NCBI GenBank assembly: GCA_023634235.1
Contig: JAMKCF010000016.1
Span: forward strand, 2,466,001-2,530,000
Direction: 5' to 3'
DNA length: 64,000 bases
Origin: Pisaster brevispinus
Taxonomy: Eukaryota > Echinodermata > Asteroidea > Forcipulatida > Asteriidae
Of the stretch, positions 23,487 through 32,377 are shown one piece after another (position 1 is the stretch's first letter; every line of letters starts with the position of its first letter). The notes under the pieces were generated by a model. The model searched no databases, had not been told where the DNA came from, and saw only the letters and a list, made by a program, of their open reading frames with translations. Made by a program: the position numbers and the translations under genes.

Positions 23487-23990
23487 TGACTGAGTTTAAT
23501 AGCCCCAGTTGTGTGGCCAAGGAAACCTGAATCCTTTTCCTTGGGGTGCTGGTAAAAGTCGGAGGTCAGAGCTAGCCGGAGATACCCGGAGGTTGCATTT
23601 ATTACTTGAAATATAATCATTTTACATGGAATAGTAAGTAGCTACTCACGCACTCCAAATGTTTTTTGGAAGGTTTTCAGGTAGAGTGTAGGTCATGTAG
23701 GTAGGGTCAAGATTCACTTTTGTTCCAAATGAGTAAGAAAAATTAGCAAATAAATTTGTCAAAAGGGGAGCGTACCTATAATAAAAATTCACCTTGCTAA
23801 TTTTTCCAATTCTTTGCTAGGGCATAATTGAATTCCATTCCCCGTACCTACCTAAGAATCTTCAAAACGTGAGTCTTTTTCTATGATATTTCACGTTATA
23901 AACGCGACCCTCGGGTAGCTCCGGCTAGCTCCAACCTTTTACCAACTGCCCTTCCTTGGCCACACAAAGGGGGCTATGAGTGACTGAGTC
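23487..23990. mobile_element. Foldback MITE with long inverted arms
   Basis: The left end GACTGAGTTTAATAGCCCC...TGTGTGGCCAAGG is mirrored by CCTTGGCCACACAAAGGGGG-CTATGAGTGACTGAGTC at the right. Inner parts (CTAGCCGGAGATACCCGGAG with CTCGGGTAGCTCCGGCTAG, and GGTAGGTACG-like blocks) pair too. Arms are about 200 bp. No transposase. Confidence 0.8.
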
Positions 23991-23999
23991 TGACTGATT

Positions 24000-26330
24000 C
24001 TGCTGAGTAAGTGAAAAAGTGGCTGTCAGATTCTTATTCCTTCAATTTCTCCATAGTTTTTGTGTGTGTGCTAGACTTCGTGTGTAATTTTTTTGTATTG
24101 AGTAATAAGATTAATCTAGAGCAATAAAGGCTATCATTTTTTTTTAACCCTGCAAGCCGGACTCCCCTTCCAAAAAAAACCCAAAAAACAAAAACAAAAA
24201 CATGTCACTCAAGTCCTGCGTCATCGGAAGGCACTTTATTTATAGGGCAATTAAGGTTGTTTGCAGTGTGGTCCCATGATAATTAGGATTTTGTCACTTT
24301 GTACATGTTGTAGGAGTACACATGTAGTAGCCTGATGATAGGTTCTAATATTACTAAGGATTACATACTTGTTATTATAATATGATGACTGAACAGTTAT
24401 TTATGTTATGATAAAAAAATAAAAAAGTGTGCCTACTGCTGTCGTCTCCCACCCACAATTACCAGGCCAGGCACCGGATATCGTACATGTAATTCAGCAA
24501 ATGTTAATTTCACGGAACGGCAGTAAGCCAAATGCACAGGCACCGTTTTGGGGGACTTACAAATTTTACCATCAAAAATGTTTACAGTTTAGTCTAACTC
24601 TAAATCTAAATCTGCACCAACATTGTGACTTCATAGTCACAAGATTATTATTGGACTAAATGTTTGTGAAATTCAGGATCTATGATAAATGCCCTTTAAT
24701 ATAAATTAGAAAAACAAGGTTTCTATTACATGGTATCCATTGAAATTTGGGAATCTATACATTATTATTAGTAGCCTATTAACAGTAGAGAAGCCGTTTT
24801 CTTCATTTTGGGATGAAATAAGAACTTGTCAAAGTGGGACTCAATTCTCTCACCTGCTCTGAAGACCTCGGCCCAACGTGCCACACTACACACTCAGGAT
24901 TGGAAGGTACATATGTATTTAAAACCTTTTAGAATTGTCCCATCTCATGTTCGCGTTAAAGATGGCGCTATACTGTTAAACAGCTATAATAGTGTTTACT
25001 AATAGATACCTGGTGCAGGGTATTTATCCTCTATCTTTTTTCTTCTTTTTTTATTGCGTGGTGTGCCATTTTGGATGATGCAAACCTTGTTTTCTTATGT
25101 AAATTTTTACATTTGCAAAAAACATGCCTTTATGACTGAGTAAACAAATTTTACCTCCAAATGTTTAAACATGTAAAAAGGGTAAGTTTGAAATAGCCCA
25201 CTGCTGGATTTTAACTTCTGTCTAAAGTGTTATTTTTTCCAAAACTTAAGTTAGAGAGCTGTGTAAACAGGGTTCACACCAACTATTAGTTCTGAATTTC
25301 CTGTGACAAAGCACCAACTCTATGCTGGCCCCGATGCGAAACTCATGTAAACCATGTAGTTCGTGTTGTTGTCGTTCCCCAGTTGTTGTCTGTGACAAAT
25401 ACAGCATGCAATTAAAATTTGCGCGCGCAATTTAAAGAAAAAATGTTGTCCTCCAAAATTGTTATCATTCTTGCGTTCTGAGGTTCCCTTTTAATGTGCA
25501 TACATTGCTTGAACCATGTTAACCTGCAAAACCGTACACACCTTCTGTTAGTCTAACGTAATCATAGCCCTCAGTCCTCCTAAAAGGTTGTTGACTACAC
25601 CTGTACATGTACTTGACTTACATGTCGTGTCCTTGACTGTGTAGGTCTACAACCAGAGCAAAGTGTACACGTATAGTATTTATGTAAGCCAGATTTCACT
25701 TAAACATGAATTCCAGTTTGTACATTTTTACACGTACAGCTCGAATTTGGGGGAAATATCCACAAGACCGCAGGGCTTGTAGCTCTAAGTTTTTACTGGA
25801 CCAGAATTTTTTAGCAGGACCAGAATCAAAATGAGTTGAACAAGCACTAAGAGAAAATTTATCTCATTTGTCTTACAAACATACGTACGTGTAGTACTTC
25901 GATTCTGAAGAGAATTGAAAGAATATCTGACTCGTAGTCAAATTTTTTTCAAAAAATCACTACACAATGAGTTAGCCTATTACATGTATTAGGGGCCTAC
26001 GTGTACTCAGTAGAAAACACAAGACTACTGGGCTTGTCCAGGTACAAGTTTACTGGCCCGGCACTAACATCACTGGCCTCGGGCCTGTGGTCCAGTGTTA
26101 ATTTCGACATTCGAGCCCCGGTGCCTGTAGGTGATTTTAATTGCTGTTTGAGTTTGTAATGTTCTCAACGCTTCTTGACATAACTAAACATTTCAAGAGA
26201 GTGGTGAAAAATGCCTCGAATTACTTTTTATGTTCAGAATAATGGTAATAGTAGTTTTACGCATATTGCTTATAATAAGAAAATCACATAGTGTACAGTC
26301 GACAGTGCGCTTTCAGGCATGATCAGATGA
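24000..26330. other. Intergenic or first JAK intron, no gene seen
   Basis: AT-rich with scattered TACATGTA palindromes (for example near 25610). No exon, RNA gene or mobile element I can name. Confidence 0.35.
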
Positions 26331-26337
26331 TATCAGG

Positions 26338-26664
26338 TGTGGAGTATGGAGGCCATGGCCTCTGTGGCCCCTGGTCTTGGCCTCAATGCCCCTGTTCAAA
26401 AGTTTTCCATAGACTTCCAATGGAAGTGCCCTTTGCAAAATGAAAATGGCCTTGCCCTCTCTAAAGCCGTGTTCCCATTGGATTTTTTTTTTTTTTGAGA
26501 ACCGCGACTTTTCTGTAGATTGACCTAATTAAATCCAAGGGGGACGCATGGTTAACTTAGCTCCCTGTCAACTTACCGCGACCGTGATGTAAAACTAACA
26601 GGCCGAAAAAGGTTGTGGAAAAAGTCCAATGGGAACACGGCTTAAGATGAAATTCCAGGCCTGA
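26338..26664 (+). repeat. Dispersed 'GCCTCCATGCC'-family repeat interrupted by a MITE
   Basis: Left part: GGTGTGGAGTATGGAGGCC, CATAGACTTCCAATGGAAGTG, CCTTGCCCTCTCTAA. Right part: TAAGATGAAATTCCAGGCCTG. Uninterrupted versions at 45000-45030 (reverse) and 47600-47630 read straight from CCCTCTCAA(A) to GATGAAATT, so the middle is an insertion. Confidence 0.7.
26465..26642. mobile_element. 178-bp MITE with TAA target duplication
   Basis: Perfect 18-bp terminal inverted repeats AGCCGTGTTCCCATTGGA and TCCAATGGGAACACGGCT. It is flanked by TAA on both sides (26462-26464, 26643-26645), as expected for PIF/Harbinger-type elements. The empty target is inferred from sister copies of the host repeat. No transposase inside. 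Confidence 0.9.
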
Positions 26665-26906
26665 TACTACATGTACACGTACACATGTAGGCAGCATGTT
26701 GGCAATTGCCTCCATGCCTTGATGCCATGTGTCCCTTTAGACCTTCAGTAGAAGTTAAAGTTTTCCTCATAGATGAGCCCTTTACACATGAGGGAAAAAC
26801 TACCTCGCTGACGCCATTTCTCTGGTACATGTACTAGACCAGAGTATCCAGCCTCAGGTACATGTTGACCTCATCACTTTCAAGTGATACATGTACTATG
26901 TATGTC

Positions 26907-28188
26907 CAGCGTTCTAGCTATGAAAAAATTATAGGGTAGGGGCATTTATAAAACGTGAAATTTGCGAGCGCGAAGCCTTTACGGCGTGGGGTCCGGGGCC
27001 CGCGTAAGGGCCCCGGAAAATTTTGAAGCCGTAGATGCTCTCTGGTGCAATCTAGGCCACTCAGAGAAGTTGGTAACCCTATAAATTCATCTACATGTAA
27101 ATTATTTTAAACCCAATGCAGAAACTGCCTTATTATAAGTTAGTCCACATAATATTTTGTGACTCTTTTTTGTGTGATAACAAATCTGTAGGCAAATAAA
27201 TACAAATAAACAATGACTCTCATAAATATTTTAATTCATGCAAAAATGGTTTTGAGCGGACGAAGCATGTTGCCAAGACGGCATCCTCCATATTTCCCAG
27301 ACACCATCTATCCATTAAAAGCGTTTATAATAATTACAGGGATGGTTTTACAAAATGAGAGTGTTAATCAGTTACTAAGAAAACACACAGACTCAGAGTA
27401 CTAATTTTAATTTTGTTTTGGTGTTTTATTTTATTTAATTGGGCCTCGGTAGAACAAAATGCTCAACCCATAATCCCCGTCCCCCTTTTTGTCCCTGTGG
27501 TATACATAGAATTGACATCCTCCCTAAAACCTCCTTTTTTTTAAGGATTCTCTGTTTTGGATCTATTTAGAAAAATAAAATGTTCCCATTAAAAATTGCT
27601 CCCGTCCGCCCCAACCCCCTCCCCTTCCCGAGTCCCTTTCCCCCGCTCTCTCAAACCATGCCAAATCGCCGGCACAGCGCAACAACAGCGCCCATGAAAA
27701 AAATCCCAGATTTTGACTGGTGCTTGGCCGATTTTCAGTGGTAACCTGATTCACGACATGCAGCCAACCTGCACCCACATGGCCATGTGCATTATCTGTT
27801 ATGTCAAAGATGTATCGCATGTGGGGGTTGTGTGAGGCAGCGCGCGTGTACATGTACATGTGGATATAATTACGTACATATGTCGAGTTGGGCAACTTGC
27901 TTGCTTGTAACCACACACCGATCGTAATCGTTTTGCTGTGTTGGTGACGACTACGGCGTGATTTGGTAAGCTGACTTATGACGTATGGCATCGCGCTGCA
28001 CAATGTTTTGTTACAATATGAAAACAAATAATTGATCCACAATTGAACACAGAGAAATCGTTATAAAAAAAATAATAAGTTAACATTTTTAAAGCGTATC
28101 GATAGCGTATCGGAGGAATTATAGCGTGTCGGAACTTTTCGCTAGCGTGTCGGCCCGGCACGCTATTTAATGCCTAGCTAGAACGCTG
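26907..28188. mobile_element. hAT-like element, 1282 bp, with perfect 8-bp target duplication
   Basis: Ends CAGCGTTCTAGCTA and TAGCTAGAACGCTG, flanked by TGTATGTC on both sides (26899-26906 and 28189-28196). CAG ends and an 8-bp duplication are typical of hAT transposons. Subterminal motifs repeat near the right end (TAGCGTATCGG, TAGCGTGTCGG). Near the left end is a GC-rich block (GGTCCGGGGCCCGCGTAAGG). An open frame of 159 codons on the minus strand (27563-28042) has no recognisable transposase feature, so I call the element non-autonomous. Confidence 0.88.
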
Positions 28189-28309
28189 TGTATGTCAAAC
28201 TGCATGCTGGACTAATTGACCCCTTACACCAGCGTGTGCCATGATCTCCATTTTTGGAGTTGACTGGTAAGCATGGTAAGCATGTTTTAAACGCAGTGTC
28301 ACAAAATAA

Positions 28310-28660
28310 ATTGCACTTAAAGAGGGGCTCCACGGTCAAAGTCAGTTTTGTGATGCACTCAATTTCCAATGATAGAGTTCTAGGCTCTATGATGAAAATG
28401 GTGGAAAAAACCCTTACAATTCTCCAATGTCACGTTACAAATAGTGTAAAATGTAATTTTATATACTCTTTAAAAGAGCAATATTTTGAAGCATTTCATA
28501 CCAGACATACATGTAGGTCCGTACATGTACATGTACACATACTTACATTACATTCCAAAGATAAATTTTTGCCTCAGTCAAACTGTCAAAAGGTCAAATT
28601 CAATGCCATTTTAGATGATATCATAAAATTTAGTGTTGAACTAAAAATTCTCTGTACAAG
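28310..28660 (+). repeat. Partial 'TTAAAGAGGGGC' MITE end
   Basis: CTTAAAGAGGGGCTCCACGG-TCAAAGTC at 28316 matches the terminal repeats of the MITE at 32567-34463. A partner end is not found nearby. The remainder to 28660 has no feature beyond a TACATGTACATGTAC block. Confidence 0.45.
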
Positions 28661-28877
28661 GCAGGGTTCGAAATTAGCGGTCGCTCGGTCGCCAAATGCG
28701 AGTGAAAACAGCGGCGGGCGAGTCAAAACCCTTCCTTTACTAGCCCGCCGGGCGAGTCAAAAATTTGTTCCTTTTCACAATAAATGAGGGGTACAGTGGT
28801 AAAATCCCAGAGAGAGATTATTTCTAAGTTCGTAAAATGGTTTGGGAAGTATTTACATTTGCTAGATTTAATGTTGC

Positions 28878-28908
28878 CGCGATCGCGATCGCGATCGCGA
28901 TCACGATC
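28878..28908. repeat. GATCGC microsatellite
   Basis: About 4-5 units of the self-complementary CGCGATCGCGATCG type, unusually CpG-rich for this AT-rich region. Confidence 0.8.
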
Positions 28909-28919
28909 GTTCATAAGTA

Positions 28920-29095
28920 AAACACGCACGCACGCACATAACCACATGGTAATGGTAGCGAGTATCCAAAGGCCCCACAACGTTCGCTCGCCCACCTGTA
29001 GTCCATGCACGCACATAACCACATGGTAATGGTAGCAAGTATCCACAGGCCCCACAACGTTCGCTCGCCCGCCTGTAGTCCACGCACGCACACAG
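28920..29095 (+). repeat. Two tandem units of about 82 bp
   Basis: CGCACATAACCACATGGTAA-TGGTAGC(G/A)AGTATCC and GGCCCCACAACGTTCGCTCG-CCC occur twice with few changes; a third unit begins with CACGCACGCACACAG. Open frames here reflect the repetition only. Confidence 0.8.
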
Positions 29096-29097
29096 CA

Positions 29098-29507
29098 CAT
29101 GGTGTATTGTACAGTACAACAGCAGGTCCAAAGTCCATCATAACCAACATTCCGCACGCTGTGATTGGCCCGTTAAAAACTACATATTCATAAGAAAGCT
29201 TGGCTAGCCTCCAACTCTGTACACGTTTCATAAAGAAATGCTGCACATTGTGGCGCGCACGTCGCGGATTCTGTACACAGCGTTGGGTTAAGGCTATTCC
29301 AGCATCGACAACTTTTGCCGATAGAGGGCGTTGCAGGGCAAAGTTCATTGCTTTTTTTTCTCCATCGTGCGTCGTCGATCGATCGTTAACACGAAGATTT
29401 CATTGCAAAAGAAGTTCTTTAAAACCGATTCTCAAATCAAAAACCCATGAAAATGGTAGTTAATGAAAAAAGGATTATTAAGGGAAGAAATTAGGAGATA
29501 AGAAGGT
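29098..29507 (+). repeat. Long direct repeat, copy A (copy B at 30206-30620)
   Basis: About 410 bp closely matching copy B: CATGGTGTATTGTACAGTAC, GCTGTGATTGGCCCGTTAAA, CGACAACTTTTGCCGATAGA, TCGATCGATCGTTAACACGA, AGATTTCATTGCAAAAGAAG. A more diverged reverse copy of the 3' part is at about 49820-49990. Confidence 0.85.
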
Positions 29508-29940
29508 CCAAAAACGGAAATGTCCGTGTGGGTGTGTGTGTGTTTGTATTGCCAACCCTCCGAGGACATTTTACAATAGGGACAATAGGTCCTCACTAGT
29601 CGGTTCTTTGTTTTTAGGTGTCCTCACTAGTCATTTGTGTACAAAACCAATGGGGATTGCTTCAATACAGGAACAACAGAAAGTACAATAGGTGTCCTCT
29701 AACGTATAGGAGTGCTGTACCTGTGTGCCTTCATATTCACTACCTTATGGAGACCAAGAACAAAACAGAAAAGGGAAAACAAATGGTCTCCATAGGGAAA
29801 TTCTAAAGACTGGATTGCTCCACAAGGAATTTTGTGTACAAAGTCTATGGGAGGTTCTTAACTACAGGGACAAAGGAACGAACAAAAGATGTCTCCACAA
29901 GGATGCAAAAACAGGAATGTGGGTGTGTGTGTGTGTGTGG

Positions 29941-29966
29941 TTTTTTTTTTTTTTTTTTTTTTTTTT
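29941..29966 (+). repeat. Poly-T run
   Basis: 26 consecutive T just after a GT microsatellite. It lies between the two long direct repeats, at the start of the GCGGGCGAGT-type segment. Confidence 0.9.
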
Positions 29967-30205
29967 GATGCTACGAAAATTGTGTGCATAACATACGGGC
30001 GAGTGAAAAAACTTGCGGGTGACCCAAAATTTTGGTTGACTCGTCCGGCGGGCGAGTGGAAAAAAAAGTTAAGGGAAACCCCAAGGATGTGCAAGGATGT
30101 ACAAGGATGTACAGACTATTTATGTTGAAATGTGACACCATATAACGTTCTCTTGCCCGCCGGATGTACATGTAGTCCACACACGCACGCACGCACACAC
30201 AACAC

Positions 30206-30620
30206 ATGGTGTATTGTACAGTACAACAGCAGGTCCAAAGTCCACCCTAACCAACATTCCGGACGCTGTGATTGGCCCGTTAAAAGATACCATTCATAAG
30301 AAAGCTTGGGTAGCCTCCAACTCTGTTCACGTTCACGAGTCGAGTAAAGAAATGCTGCACAATGTGGCGCACGCCTGCAGATTCTGTACTAGCATTGGGT
30401 TAAGGCTAAGCAAGCAGATCGACAACTTTTGCCGATAGAGGGCGTTGCAGGGCAAAGTTCATTTATTTGTATCTCAATGTGCCTGGTCGATCGATCGTTA
30501 ACACGAAGATTTCATTGCAAAAGAAGTTCTATGAAACCAATTCTCAAATCACAAATCCATGAAAATGGTTGTTGATGAAAACAAGATTATTAAGGGCAGA
30601 AATTAGGGGACACAAATTTC
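30206..30620 (+). repeat. Long direct repeat, copy B
   Basis: Partner of 29098-29507, same order and orientation, with small insertions such as CGTTCACGAGTCGAG. Confidence 0.85.
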
Positions 30621-30779
30621 CGTGTGTGTGTGTGAGTGTTTTTTTACTTTGGTTGGTTTTTTTTATCCTAAGAAAATTGTGTGCTAGTGAAAAAACTTGC
30701 AGGCGACCCAAAATTTTGGTTGACTCGTCCGGCGGGCGAGTGAAAAACACAAGTTAAGTGAAACCCCTACTCCTCTTTA

Positions 30780-31744
30780 AATACATGTAACAGGGACATT
30801 GATTCCCAAATTGGCACAACCAAGATTGATTTTGGGTGTTAATACATAATAATATTGTAATAATACCTTCTTAATATAATAGCGCATTTTACAATAACGT
30901 GTTAGTGCACTTTACATAAGTGGCCTGGTCTTTGGGCCGATAACATTCCTTTAATTTTTCTCAGCTCCTTGGGTACACTGTACAGTCCCAGGGTGCCGTG
31001 GTGCATTGAAGTCATAGAGTTATATATACATTATATAGGACATGTAGGAACTAGAGAGCGCACTAGCCTAGTACATGTACATGTACGTGGCCCGACAAGG
31101 GCAGCGCAACGGCCATTTCATAAGTAGTCGAAAACAACGTCTAAACTATTTGTGAGAGTTGCAACAGAGCAATGGTTAACAATGAAAGGGTTTACTGTGA
31201 AATTTATGAATGCCAGTGAAGACGGTTTATACATGTAGTACTAAATAATCCCCGAATAAATATAATATTTTAGAATATTATTCCTTCACTTTGGACAATA
31301 AATCGTGATCGTGGCATGTGTGTGTTCATCATTGTTCATCCTCTATTGAAACAAATAACATAAACCCCACGAAACAACTTTAATACAGCCGCTTTTTTTT
31401 TTAGACCGCATAATGTGTATTTAAAAGCAAGCACACCGCGTAATTCGTATTCAATGTTGCCATCGTACAAAATGGCGCGCGTGTCTCCTTTCGGTCCCGT
31501 CGCGTTTGTGCACGTAGCATTACCAGTGCGCCCTCTAGTTGCCATATATAACTCTATGATTGAAGTCTTGTTCAAACACAATATCAAGCTCTACCATTTG
31601 TCTGCCTTTGCAGGTACCCATTTACCCATTCACATGTACAGTATGTATGCAATATTGCTATGTAAAATGTATAGTGTCCCCAGAAAACAAATTTATACAA
31701 ATTTGAGTTACAACCTCGTCTTTTTCTTTTAATCTCTCTTACAG
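30780..31744 (+). other. JAK 5' flank or first intron
   Basis: Bases 30880-31010 carry a dispersed repeat (CTTTACATAAGTGGCCTGGTC, CTCAGCTCCTTGGGTAC) related to 35690-35770 and 36980-37090. At 31430-31560 is a CpG-containing patch (GGCGCGCGTGTCTCC) that could be a promoter. The stretch ends in a strong acceptor (TTTAATCTCTCTTACAG at 31728-31744). Confidence 0.35.
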
Positions 31745-31849
31745 AGTAAGCACTGTGGCTGGCATGAACTCTGAAGTCCACATGAAGATAAGTTTAAATT
31801 TCCAAGAATAACTTATAGTCCCTAACGACAAAGTCAGAGCGCAAACAGG
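31745..31849 (+). other. JAK: JAK 5' untranslated part of first coding exon
   Basis: Follows the acceptor CTCTTACAG and precedes the ATG. It contains an in-frame TAA at 31823-31825, fixing the start codon. At least one more 5' exon must exist upstream. Confidence 0.75.
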
Positions 31850-32377
31850 ATGGAATTGCAGTCATCACAACGGCCCGTGTCCGTCTTTCTCTACAACACC
31901 TCGAAGGGCGAACTGTTGTATATGCAATACACAGAAGGTCTCACGGCAGAGGCTTTGTGTATCTTCTGCGCCAAAAGATGCTGGATCCCACGCCTGAGCA
32001 CAAACCTCTTCGCGATATACGACAGCAACAAGAAATTGTGGAGGTCCCCGGGGGCCAGAGTCTACCCCGAGGATGCTGGCCTGATCTTTCGCATGCGGTT
32101 TCACATGTCCAAGTCACCGATGAACATCACGTCCCTTGATAAGACTGTTGTAGGGTACCTGTTTGCGCAGTACCACCATGACTTCCACCTGGATAGGATC
32201 CCCAAGATCACCATGGAGGAGACCCTTGGACTGGTCGTCCTGGATATAGTGCGGTATGCCAACGAGAAAAATGTTAGCGTTCAACAATGCCTGGGGCGGA
32301 AGCACTTTAGGAAATTTCTACCAAACTCTCTCTCCAAGAAGCTGAATATTTTGGACAAATGGAAACTTAAAAAGAAA
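31850..32377 (+). CDS. JAK: JAK exon: FERM F1 and most of F2
   Basis: Residues 1-176. VSVFLYNTSKGELLYMQY begins F1 (ubiquitin-like lobe). VVGYLFAQYHHDFHLDRIP and ETLGLVVLDIVRYANE are the F2 helices characteristic of JAKs. Donor GTGAGC at 32378; codon boundary. Confidence 0.95.

Larger units (their letters stand above)
28664..30773. mobile_element. Composite repeated block with hAT-like left end
   Basis: Starts CAGGGTTCGAAATTAGCGG, a hAT-like terminus. A GCGGGCGAGT-(C/G)AAAA motif, often with ACCCAAAATTTTGGTTGACTC, recurs at 28664-28760, 29995-30065 and 30690-30750. The last two are followed by GTTAAG-(G/T)-GAAACCCC. I could not find matching target duplications, so this is probably two or more copies of one family inserted in or recombined with each other. 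No transposase frame recognised. Confidence 0.5.

Noticed and set aside
27563..28042. Minus-strand frame of 159 codons
   Set aside because: It lies within a hAT-like element, but I see no BED zinc finger, DDE/RNase H or hAT dimerisation motif, and the composition looks random.
28910..29100. CRISPR-like array
   Set aside because: Only two or three long units in tandem without variable spacers, in an animal genome.
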